Shown: positions 45,828 to 56,033 of the stretch, in pieces
Numbering within the stretch: position 1 is the stretch's first letter
Layout of the letters: each line of letters opens with the position of its first letter
Origin: Theobroma cacao
Taxonomy: Eukaryota; Streptophyta; Magnoliopsida; Malvales; Malvaceae
NCBI RefSeq assembly: GCF_000208745.1
Contig: NC_030855.1
Location: 13,785,408 to 13,849,407, forward strand
DNA: 64,000 nucleotides
Direction: 5' to 3'
Translations under genes and position numbers: made by a program
The notes under the pieces: generated by a model
Seen by the model: the letters and a program-made list of their open reading frames with translations, nothing else
Told to the model about the DNA's origin: nothing
Databases searched by the model: none

Positions 45828-46362
45828 TGACACCGGGGCATTGTAAAGACACCTGGGCATTGTGAAAGACACCAATCGTGGCGAGGTTGAAAACCCCACT
45901 AAGGTGAATCACCAATCTTGGCAAGGTTGAAAACCCCACTAAAGTGAAAAATAGCCAAAATCCCACTTTGGTTGGCTAGGCCAAAGATATTAAAACCTTT
46001 TACTCTTTAAAAAGAGTCTAGAGAATTAAGCACTCATGCTTAAGAAAATATTTTTTATTAACTCTCAACTCTGAATGTCTTACAATTAAGCTCAAGGGTC
46101 CTATTTATAGTATTATAGGCCCAAATCCTAATAAAACTCTACTTTATATTTTCTAATACAATTAGAATAATTAATAAGAGATTTAAATAAAATAGGTTTT
46201 CTATTCCTAAATAGAACATGACTATCTTAATCAAATACTAATTCTTAAAAGTATTAAAATAAAAATAAGAAAAGAATCCTAATCTAAATAAAATAAAGAA
46301 AATAAATCCTAAATCAACTAAATTAGCAAAAACTAAATACAATCCTAGACGCTCCTGCGTCA
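45828..46362 (-). repeat. 5' LTR of the nested gypsy element
   Basis: It is nearly identical to the left LTR over its length, from TGACACCGGGGCATTG to CTAGACGCTCCTGCGTCA. The few differences seen by eye (for example CCTAGG/CCTGGG and GTTGCC/GTTGGC) suggest a fairly recent insertion. Confidence 0.88.
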
Positions 46363-47209
46363 AATAGAGAAAGGAAAAACTACCATAGCTAGGCCCATAA
46401 GTGTTCCACTTCCACGATGGGAAGAATACACCTAGAAAGAGGAACAAAACATATCAAAGAAGAAGAAGCGAGAGCAAAGAGAAGACGCTCTGAAAGAAAG
46501 AGAAAAAACTCCATTAGGATTGTCATAACCCAAATTTCGGGGTATGATCGACGCATGGGCTCAATAGGCGTAGCCCACTAAGCCCAAGCAAGCCTATTTA
46601 TGGAATCCCGATCATTAATCTCAACCATCATTTCTAAAACCACATATTATAATTCTCAACTAAAAATATTTCAGTAACATTTTATAGTGACCTAATACTC
46701 ACCATTTTATTATGTCAAAATAATGTCGCCCGTTTGCCAACTCTTAGTGGCATAAGTAATCAAATATACATATTTGACTTATAACATGGATCCTAGTGGA
46801 TTACATTACATATACGTGTTCACAGGTAACAGACTCTTGACCGTTAGCGAAGTGACCATGGGTGAAGGTACAACTACTAAGATGCTATAGTACCTACCAA
46901 GAAGATGAGCATACGTGGACACTCAATCTAGGTCTCGACTGCCTTCGAATATAAAAACATGAAGTTTAAAAACGTGAGTATAAAACTCAGTGAGTGAACA
47001 TAAGAAGGGAACAAGCAATTGATAAGGAGAACTTGGAAATCATGATGCACTTGTTTCAAAAACAATACAATTGATTTAATTTCTTACTAAAAACACCTTA
47101 TTTCAAACTTTGATTAATAACCTCATAGTGTTGCAAAAATCCATGATCAATCCATGAAGTTAAATGGATGAAAAATATGTCAAAATCAAGCAAGGTAGCA
47201 AGCATGACA

Positions 47210-47583
47210 GCAAGTTTCTCGCGACAGTGAGAAATAGTCTCAGTTTACATATGTTTCAATTTATCAAGCATATCTCCCACTACAGAAGTCCAATTGACCT
47301 GATTTTTTGACCATGAGAAAGATAAGAGGTAGGACTACAAATTTTATGTTTACCACTTTTCCCAGTTCTGAATGAAAAGTGGTCAAAATCTTCATCAAAT
47401 TGGAAACACTACACTAGAGCTTTGGGACCACCCGAGAGTTTCTCGCTGCAGTGAGAATCCATTTTCGCTGCAGCGAGAAGCTCCAAAAAATTTCTCACTG
47501 CAGTGAGAATTAGGCCAGTGCAACCCCCCTCCAACCCGAGAGTTTCTCACTGTAGTGAGAATGAATCTCGCTGCAGCGAGAAA
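47210..47583. repeat. Cluster of palindromic TTCTCGCTGCAGCGAGAA-type words
   Basis: Near-copies of a perfect palindrome lie at about 47215-47232 (TTTCTCGCGACAGTGAGAA) and from about 47442 to 47583 (GTTTCTCGCTGCAGTGAGAA, TTTCGCTGCAGCGAGAAG, TTTCTCACTGCAGTGAGAA, GTTTCTCACTGTAGTGAGAA, ATCTCGCTGCAGCGAGAAAC). Each is self-complementary around CTGCAG or a variant. Confidence 0.85.
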
Positions 47584-47714
47584 CAGAGCAACCTAGTTAA
47601 AAAGGGTCTTGTTACATCAAAAGCCATTTTCTTGTTGAAATGAAAAGCAATTTGGGAGCAATTAACAATGCCAACATCCAACACAATCACAATTATTTTC
47701 ATAAACTTTCTATA

Positions 47715-47718
<4 letters not shown>

Positions 47719-47757
<39 letters not shown>
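47719..47757. repeat. (AC)n microsatellite at the edge of the assembly gap
   Basis: At least 19 AC units run directly into the N block at 47758, so the true length is unknown. The gap was probably caused by, or anchored at, this repeat. Confidence 0.9.
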
Positions 47758-48651
47758 NNNNNNNNNNNNNNNNNNNNNNNNNNNNNNNNNNNNNNNNNNN
47801 NNNNNNNNNNNNNNNNNNNNNNNNNNNNNNNNNNNNNNNNNNNNNNNNNNNNNNNNNNNNNNNNNNNNNNNNNNNNNNNNNNNNNNNNNNNNNNNNNNNN
47901 NNNNNNNNNNNNNNNNNNNNNNNNNNNNNNNNNNNNNNNNNNNNNNNNNNNNNNNNNNNNNNNNNNNNNNNNNNNNNNNNNNNNNNNNNNNNNNNNNNNN
48001 NNNNNNNNNNNNNNNNNNNNNNNNNNNNNNNNNNNNNNNNNNNNNNNNNNNNNNNNNNNNNNNNNNNNNNNNNNNNNNNNNNNNNNNNNNNNNNNNNNNN
48101 NNNNNNNNNNNNNNNNNNNNNNNNNNNNNNNNNNNNNNNNNNNNNNNNNNNNNNNNNNNNNNNNNNNNNNNNNNNNNNNNNNNNNNNNNNNNNNNNNNNN
48201 NNNNNNNNNNNNNNNNNNNNNNNNNNNNNNNNNNNNNNNNNNNNNNNNNNNNNNNNNNNNNNNNNNNNNNNNNNNNNNNNNNNNNNNNNNNNNNNNNNNN
48301 NNNNNNNNNNNNNNNNNNNNNNNNNNNNNNNNNNNNNNNNNNNNNNNNNNNNNNNNNNNNNNNNNNNNNNNNNNNNNNNNNNNNNNNNNNNNNNNNNNNN
48401 NNNNNNNNNNNNNNNNNNNNNNNNNNNNNNNNNNNNNNNNNNNNNNNNNNNNNNNNNNNNNNNNNNNNNNNNNNNNNNNNNNNNNNNNNNNNNNNNNNNN
48501 NNNNNNNNNNNNNNNNNNNNNNNNNNNNNNNNNNNNNNNNNNNNNNNNNNNNNNNNNNNNNNNNNNNNNNNNNNNNNNNNNNNNNNNNNNNNNNNNNNNN
48601 NNNNNNNNNNNNNNNNNNNNNNNNNNNNNNNNNNNNNNNNNNNNNNNNNNN
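47758..48651. other. Assembly gap, 894 N
   Basis: Undetermined bases. Any reading frame drawn across it is an artefact. Its real length and content are unknown. Confidence 0.99.
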
Positions 48652-49155
48652 AAGCTTTTAAGGGAGGCTTCCATGGAAGATGAAGAAACGTAAGATGGGA
48701 GGAAGAAGAACAAGAAGCTGTTGGAAAAATGAGGAAGTTGCTGGAGAAATTAGATATTTATAGCCTAAGCTTATCCAAACTTCACTTAAATTACAAAAAT
48801 GCCTTTAACAAGTTGGCTTTGTCTTCCTCCAATCCTTTATACAATCTTTTTACTCTTTTGACAATGAGATACAGTCCATAATAGTCTAAAAATACTCGAG
48901 TTCATGAAAACTTAAAAATTTTAACCCGAGATGAAAAAAACCATTTTGCCCTTACCTTGGAAATCATCATTATTTCTATTTTTTTCGTCATTTTATCCTT
49001 GTTTTCATCATTCATTTATGTCTTAGGCCTACTTAGGCCTTAATAATATTAGAAAACCCACTTCTTGGAGCTCGTTAGGAAAATGACCAAACTACCCTTG
49101 CTCTACATCATAGGGTCTACCTCCGCTACATGTTTGTGAAGGTCAAGGTCTCACA

Positions 49156-50110
49156 AGGATAAACTCCTATGTTCGTAAAGATAAGAAGATGCTTTACTGC
49201 TTATGATGGGGCGTGAGGTTTGGGGAAGCATCTTCTTTTGACCCCATATCACATGAACCACCAAATATGTCATTGTCTTGTCTTCAGGTGGAAAAAATAG
49301 AAGGAGAGCTTGAAAATCACTTGTAGCAGAATAGTTTTAAAAACAGCCAAGTCGCAAGGTAACTAGTTGGAAGAGCTCAACTTAACTGAAGAAGGAGAAA
49401 CTCCTAAACCATTCTTCATAAGTAAAAGCTTTTCGAAGGAACGAAGAATAGCAATGGTTCAGCTGCTGAATGAATTCCAAGATGTGTTTGCTTGGATGTG
49501 TGAGCAAATGCTTGGATTGGATGAGCAACTTGTCACTCATGAGTAGCACATCTATCTTGGAACTAAGCTAGTGAAGTAGCATGCACGGGTATTCTACCAT
49601 GAAATAGAAAATCAAATAAAGGAAGGAATTAACAAACTCCTTCAAGCTGGATTCATCAAGCCAATTCATCACCCAAATTGGTTAGCAAACATGGTACTTG
49701 TAAAGAAAAAGAATGGAGCAATTCAAGTGTGCGTGGACTTTAAAGATCTGAATAAAGCTTGTCTGAAGGATGATATTCCCTTTCCAAACATTGATACTCT
49801 CGTGGATACTACAATTGGTCATAAGATGTTTTCCTTCATGGATGTATTTAGTGGATATAACCAAAAAAAAATGGCACCTAGTGATATAGAGAAGACAACT
49901 TTTAAAAGCATATTTGGTAACTTTTACTATATAGTTATGCCATTCGGTTTGAAAAACTCATGTGCAACTTATCAATGTGCCATGACAGCAATTTTTCACG
50001 ACATGATGCACGATTGCTTGGAGGATTATGTGGATGACATAGTAGTGAAGTCCAAAAAAGCCCTAAATCATCTTGAAGACTTGAGAAGAGTGTTCAAGTG
50101 GTTTTGAAAA
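49156..50110 (+). pseudogene. Tat reverse transcriptase remnant
   Basis: The piece upstream of RT (about 49380-49580) contains LLNEFQDVFAWM, typical of the Tat pol linker. RT follows: VLVKKKNGAIQVCVDFKDLN, then CLKDDIPFPNIDTLVD, FSFMDVFSGYNQ, FYYIVMPFGLKN and the catalytic YVDDIVVKS (YVDD at 50027-50038). A stop at 50105 and several earlier ones break the frame. The linker to RNase H (GRFLGFVVHRKGI) follows. Confidence 0.85.
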
Positions 50111-50139
50111 TATAATCTATGTATGAATCTTTTAAATTG

Positions 50140-51299
50140 TGTTTTTCGAGTAACAGTTGGTAGGTTTTTGGGTTTTGTGGTTCATCGGAAAGGCATAGAT
50201 GTGGACTTTGCGAAAATAAAGGCTATTCAGTTAATGACATCTTTATCAAACCAGAAGTAACTTAAAAGCCTATTAGGAAAAGTTTTTTACATTCGAAGGT
50301 TCATGCAGCCCTAGGAGAAATCATTATGCCCTTCCAAGCTCTTCTCAAGAAAAAGGTCCTATTTTCATGCGGTGAACAACAACAGTAAGGTTTTGAGAAG
50401 ATTAAAGGTATTCTTACTTCTCCTAAGACAATGACTATGCCAATCCAAAGGGAACCAATGATGCTATACCTTACCTTAACTCTGAATTCAATTAGCGCTC
50501 TACTTGTTTAAGAGGTGGAGGGGCAAGAATGACCTATGTATTACCTAAGTAGATGTTTGTATGGGAGTGAATTGAACTACTCATAGATGGAAAAGCACTA
50601 TCTTGCACTAGTGTACGCAACTCATGAACTTCATCATTACTTTTTGGCTCACAAACTTAAAATGGTAACCAAGTCAAATCTAATCAAATTCTTGCTTTCT
50701 TGGCCAGCCTTATCTGGGAGGATAGCTAGGTGGCTTCTCTTACTCGAAGAATTTGACATTTGGTTGTGCAACCCACGGCAATCAAGTCTTAAGTTCTATT
50801 AGATTTATTGGCACATTTCCCATCTCAATTTGATGAAGTAATTCCTAATTTTGTTCCAAGAGAGTTCCATTAAGTATACTCTGTCAATGTATAAAATGGA
50901 GAATGGGAATTGTATTTTAATGGTTTTTCCACTATGTTTGGTGGAGGTGCTGGGATAGTTTCGATTCCCTCAAGAGAAGATCACACAAAAGATGAGTCAT
51001 CCTCTAATTCTCATAATAATCAAGCTCATTTAGAGAGAATGAACAAGGTGAATGTACCAAGTAGAGAAGATTTTCTATTTTTAGCCTTCAAGTTGGACTT
51101 CCCTTATACCAACAACCAAGCAGAATATGAGGCATTGATTTTTGGGTTGTACGTAGCCACTGTTATGGGGGTCAATAGCTTGTGCATCTATGAAGACTTC
51201 AATCTGATTGTCAGACAAACAAATGGCGAGTTTTCTCTTAAAGAGCATATGCTTGCGTCCTATAGAACTATTGTCCAGTCACTTTTAGAGAAATTCTAA
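50140..51299 (+). pseudogene. Tat dual RNase H remnants
   Basis: The retroviral-type RNase H tail is at 50587-50760 (MEKHYLALVYATHELHHYFL, RIARWLLLLEEFDIWL). It is followed at 50910-51299 by a second, archaeal/plant-type RNase H (YFNGFSTMFGGGAGIV and YTNNQAEYEALIFGL). The second domain begins YFNG, where an intact domain would have a catalytic Asp (YFDG). Having both domains in series is diagnostic of the Tat clade. Confidence 0.8.
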
Positions 51300-51500
51300 A
51301 AAGTGAGATGCAAACGTAGCTTAAGATAGACGAATAGACATATAGATGCACTTACTACTTTAGCTTCCAAAATACAGATGCAAGAGAAAGATCAAAGTAC
51401 TATTTCAATATTGAAAATAAGACTTTCCTATCCATCTAGTGAGTTGTTACAACTTCCCACTTAGGAAAAAGAGGACTAACGCAGACTTATAATAAGAGAC

Positions 51501-52763
51501 TTGCTCAATCCAAGCTCTACTACTATCTCACAGTTAAAGCACTTCACTCTTATTCATGGTGTGTTATACCATAGGGGAAGTAATGGAGTATTAGCTAGAT
51601 GCATTTCCAAACGTGAAGTAGAAGAAAGATTAAAAGCAGTCCATGAACAGTGGTGTGGAAAGGAAATACCACCGTTGCATTGCTTACTCCAAAGAGCAAG
51701 GTATTTTAAGCCAATTATGTCCAAAAATGCACTTCAGTTTCAATAATCTTGTCCCAAATGTTCAGAACCTCTGGATGTCCATGAATGTCATTTTGTAAAA
51801 AGTGCGAGCGATTGGCGAAAGCCTGACATTGACCTCCTTCAAAATGGAATCCTTCTAACAAATTTTAAAGATGTAAGACAAGTGAAGAAAAGAACTCAAT
51901 GCTTTTTCCTAAAAGGAAATGAGTTGTTTCGAGTATCATTCACAGGAGGTCTTCTGAAGTGTGTTTCTCCTGCTGATGTAAATTCCTTAATGGAAGAAGT
52001 TTATGCTAGAAGTAGTGGAGAGCATGAAGGAAGGAGAAAGCTTTATAATAAATTATTGGATCTAGGATATTACTGGCCTACCATGGAAGTAGATGCAATG
52101 AATTACGCAAGGAAATACCATGAATGTCAAGTCCATGAAAATGCCATACATGCTCCAGTTGTAACACTCCATAGCATTATCACACCTTGGTTTTTCCACA
52201 CTTGGGCATTCAATTTGATTGGGCCTATCAGTCCCCTTTCTAGGGGACAAAAATGGATACTTGTAGCAACAGAATGTTTCATTAAATGGGTAGAGGCTAT
52301 TCCCTTGAAGAAAGCAATAGGACCGGTTGTGGCCAACTTCATTAAAGAAAACATCATATGCAGATTTGGAATACCCAAGCATATCCTGTCAGACAATGGT
52401 ACTCTATTTGTTAACTCTAGTGTAAAGGAACTTTTAGACCTTTATGATGTCGATCATGTGAAGTCAATCCCTTATTACCTAAAAGGGAATGGTCAAGCTG
52501 AGGCCACCAACAAGACTCTACTCAAAGTGCTGGGTAGAATGGTACATGATGATCCTAAGATGTGGCAAGATGCTGTTCCTGTGGCATTATGGGCGTATAG
52601 AACTTCCAAGCGAGCACCTACTAGCGTTATTCCTTTCTCGTTAGTATACGAGACAAAAGCTATTCTACCAACAAAAATCCTAGTTCCATCAAAAAGATTG
52701 GCCTTGGATGTTAAGATGGATAATGATGCTTTACAAATGATGACATTGGAAACATTGGACTAA
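51501..52763 (+). pseudogene. Tat integrase remnant
   Basis: An H2C2-like zinc region (GEHEGRRKLYNKLLDLGYYW, then YARKYHECQVH) precedes the DDE core. The first catalytic Asp is replaced by Asn (WAFNLIGP, AAT at 52212-52214). The second Asp (SDNG, 52392-52394) and the Glu (GQAEATNK, 52500-52502) remain. ALWAYRTSKRAPTSVIPFSL closes the core. The 294-codon open frame at 51882-52763 is the longest surviving piece of the element. Confidence 0.88.
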
Positions 52764-53051
52764 AGAAGAGATAAACCTAAGAAGAACTTCTCCACATATT
52801 AAAGAAGGTTAAGTAAAGCATATGACAAGCTGATAAGGAAAAAAAGCTTTGAAGAAGACGACTTAGTACTCTGTGCAATAGAACATATTAGAAGAGGAAC
52901 ATTAGCGGCTAAGTTTAGTCCAAAGTGGGAAGGATGATACATTGTTCATGAGGTGAACGAGAGTGGATATTGCCTCATATTTGTTTGATCATTATTTATT
53001 TGTTCTTATTTTTACCTCATATTTGTTTGATCATTCTTATCTGTATGCTAA

Positions 53052-53086
<35 letters not shown>

Positions 53087-54974
53087 AGATATATGTACAT
53101 CAATCACTAAAAAAAAAACATTTAAAGAGAAGTGAGTAACAATAAATAAATAAACAAATAAATATTCCTCCCACTTTGAATCAATTAATTATTTTGATTG
53201 ATATAATAGCAACATTAACTATAAACACTTTTTATATGCTATGCATGTTAATCATATCTAAAAAGAAAATCCAAAATTGGGAGTGTATATGAATACAAAA
53301 ATAATAATAATAATTATCTTTAATAATATTTACAATTTATGCTCTTATGTCTTTTCAAAACACAATTTTAAAACATATAAATGTAAAAAAAATTGGTAAG
53401 ATTTTATTATTATTATTATTATTAAGTGACATGTGAGGGAGCAAAATTGAAGATTGTGGTTAAGTAAGAAAATTATGGGTATATAGGAAGCATGTTGCTA
53501 TAGCTATTGCAAGGAGTAGGATTTTGAAAAAGAGAAACACTCAAAAAAAAAAAAGTTTAATGCCCTCATGTTCGAGAGTGGACAATGTCATTCAAAGTTT
53601 CCCTATACTTTTTACAGCATCTTGCCTTTATATCATGCATGACAATCTTGGCCTGTGTAGCAACAACTTTTTAGTACATCTTTTTATGTACTTCACCTTT
53701 TATCACCTTCCTTAAAGATTTTTGTACACTTTTTTAGGAGCAGATAGTAATAGCTGGAAAGTGTACCTTGCCATGTTGACTATACTTTTTAAGGCCCATA
53801 AGTCAATGTCATAAGAGGGTTGTCATGATGTGTCATGGGGGTGGGGATTTTATATTTTGGAGCTATTAACGCAATTAGGGATTACCCATAGAACCTTTCA
53901 CATGCTATTAGGATTGAGAGAGGAAGCATAATAGAACTGAAAAAGGGTTAGCCAAGTACGAGGGATTAAGAGTGTTTTTCTCCATTTTTTTTCTTTTTCT
54001 TTTCAAAAGATGGAGCAAACTATCTAATAGTGATAATAATTTTTTTTCGTAAAAAAACTACATTATAACAAACAAAATAAAATAATATAATAATAATAAT
54101 CAAGAAAAAAAAGGAAGAGCAAACAATAAAAAAAATAAAACAAACATAATATTATTGTAAAGAAAACTTACTTGTCCAAAGAAATTTTAGGAAGAACCTT
54201 TGAGAATTAATTGTGAATTTCTACAAGACTATTCTCTTATATTTATAGACTCCAGAAATTATTTTCCTAGTAAGAATCTAACTCCTTAAATTTTTCTTAT
54301 CAAATTCTTTTCTACATCTAATTGCTTTTCCACATTATCTCTACATCTTCCCTCCTAGGGATTTTACTGGTTCCATATTTTAAAGTCTTTGCAGCAAGAC
54401 AAAGCACAAATCAATTTTGATGAACACTTGAAAACTACATATAAAAATAATTTATTAAAGATGATGTGCATCAGCCAACTTTATTTTCCTTTGACTAATC
54501 TCATGATGATGCATTGTTTTTTTCTCCATCTTTTATCAATCTTCGGCTCCTGATGTAGATGGTAGACTTATTTTGATGATTATTTTAATTGCATATGCAA
54601 ACAAGTTGGGATTGGATAAAATTGTGCATGCATATAAAATAACAAATTTTAAGATTAATTTAAGTAGATGTCATAATTTTAACAAAGCTTTTTATTCGCA
54701 TTACTATCTTTAAAAAAAAATCCAATATAAGGATATTCTAAACGTGAAAATACCTAGGGATGTTTTAAGCTTGGAAGCTCCAAGAGACGTTCCCAAGTGC
54801 GTAACGTATAACAGTAACAAAAATAATAAAAATAACAGTAATAATAGTAAATATATAAATTTGAAAGCTATTTCTCATTTATTTATGTATTTTTGATTGA
54901 CATGTTTTATTCTATGTGCATCTCTTTATTCTATGCATAAAACTCCTTATAAGAATTTTATGCATGGGGCAAAA
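52764..54974. other. Tat 3' non-coding region before the 3' LTR
   Basis: The end of pol fades by about 52940. The rest has simple repeats: (AAAT)n at about 53048-53088, (AAT)n near 53300 and (TTA)n at about 53404-53425. At 54736-54800 there is an isolated fragment of the LTR minisatellite. A purine-rich GCATGGGGCAAAA directly precedes the 3' LTR and is the presumed polypurine tract. Confidence 0.65.
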
Positions 54975-56028
54975 TGTAAGTGCCCAATTTTGGTTAGCTA
55001 TTATTTTGAAGTACTGTGTTGCAGAAAAATTACATCAGGGGTGTCCCAAGCGTGGAAGCACTCAGGGTGTTCCAAGCACATAAACGCCCAAAGGCGTTCA
55101 AAGCGTGGAAGCACCAAGAGGTGTTCCAAACGTGAAAGCACCTAGGGTGTTCCAAGAACGGAAGTGCCTAGGGTGTTCAAAGCGTGGAATAGCCCAGGGG
55201 CATTCCAAGCGTAGAAGCGCCTAGGGTGTTTCAAGTACAGAAGCGCCCAGGGTGTTCCAAATGCAGAAGTGCCTAAAGGCATTCCGAGTGTAGAAGTACC
55301 TAAAGGCGTTCGCAGTTCGAAAGCACTTAGGAGTGCTCCAAGTGCAGAAACACTCAAGAACAAGCATGAAATAATTGTTTGTATGGGGAAGTGAAAGTAA
55401 CTCAAAATAAGTGGCAGAGTTCATGAGTTATTCTCACATTTAGGATGTTCCAAAGAGCTTGGCTTGGTGGCTTATATATGAAGATAGTTAAGAGGATTTC
55501 CTTAACCTTTCCTTGAAGTACATGTGCTTTACCCTTTTTTTCTTTCTTTGCTCCTGAAGAATACACGTGGCACACTATCAAGTGCCACTACTCCTTTATC
55601 TAAAACTTACGCCCATTACCCGATAAAATGGTTATTCTTTTAAATATCCCATAAATCATTGTTTAACTGACTTTCCATGACAAGTACGTTCTCCATGACT
55701 GAACGTGTTCTATTAACTACTTCTAAGAAGGTGCTCCTATTTAGTATAAATATAAGGGAATGGGAGGTTAGGAGGCAATCAGAAATCCTTAGACACCTAG
55801 CAGAGATTATCCTAAAAGCTCTCTTTAGACTCCTTCAAATAGTCTTTTTATTCAGTCTTTCCCATTTGTCGAAATCTATTGCTTTTTCCACCTTTTCTTA
55901 TCCCTCACCATTTGCCATCAAAGCACTTACACCTTAAGGACTGCTCCAGTCTTCCTCTGTCACCTCTAGCACATTTTGATTCACTCATTGCAACACGTCT
56001 TCTTTTTTTACTAAAAGAACCCTCTACA
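54975..56028 (+). repeat. 3' LTR of the Tat element
   Basis: The 1054-bp uninterrupted LTR starts TGTAAGTGCCCAATTTTGG and ends GAACCCTCTACA, then the ACAAG duplication. It matches both parts of the 5' LTR in order and preserves the empty target site for the ATAAA solo LTR. Confidence 0.9.
55035..55345 (+). repeat. Minisatellite inside the Tat 3' LTR
   Basis: About eleven diverged units of roughly 26-30 bp follow the phrase GTGTTCCAAGCGTGGAAGCA plus CCTAGG. This is more units than in the 5' LTR array. Confidence 0.85.
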
Positions 56029-56033
56029 ACAAG

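Larger units (their letters stand above)
43887..46362 (-). mobile_element. Internally deleted Ty3/gypsy element nested in the Tat element
   Basis: LTRs at 43887-44488 and 45828-46362 (TGACACCGGGGC...CTCCTGCGTCA) are flanked by a perfect target duplication AATAG (43882-43886; 46363-46367). On the minus strand a TGGTATCACAGC primer site (initiator-Met type) follows the 5' LTR. Then come a gag N-terminus (45735-45496, MPRRQRDNHEIEIAELRQQI), a protease (about 45310-44950, IIDSGSCENVV and HLLLGRPW) and a reverse-transcriptase start (44913-44509, [28 protein letters not shown]). Most of gag, the RT active site, RNase H and integrase are missing. An N sits at 44357. Confidence 0.92.
46521..49155 (-). 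mobile_element. Second LTR insertion in the Tat element, with an assembly gap
   Basis: The plus strand starts TGTCATAACCCAAATTTCGG and ends AAGGTCAAGGTCTCACA. The target duplication AGGAT is perfect (46516-46520; 49156-49160). It is most simply a solo LTR of about 2.6 kb, but the 894 N's at 47758-48651 could hide internal sequence, so a complete element is not excluded. Minus orientation is inferred from the GGGTTATGACA-type 3' end. Tat protease lies to its left and Tat reverse transcriptase to its right. Confidence 0.82.
37889..56028 (+). mobile_element. Tat-lineage Ty3/gypsy retrotransposon, itself host to three insertions
   Basis: LTRs start TGTAGATGC/TGTAAGTGC and end CCCTCTACA. The 5' LTR is 37889-41709, interrupted at 38589-41424. 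The 3' LTR is 54975-56028. Target duplication ACAAG lies at 37884-37888 and 56029-56033. Coding order is gag (41730-43190), aspartic protease (43490-43720), reverse transcriptase (49590-50110), RNase H (about 50140-50800), a second archaeal-type RNase H (50910-51299) and integrase (51500-52763). The second RNase H before integrase marks the Tat lineage. Without the nested insertions it would be about 10 kb. Many stops and frameshifts: dead. Confidence 0.88.

Noticed and set aside
47547..48713. Long frames of about 350-390 codons on both strands across 47.5-48.7 kb
   Set aside because: They are composed almost wholly of N bases in the assembly gap plus (AC)n repeats; not genes.
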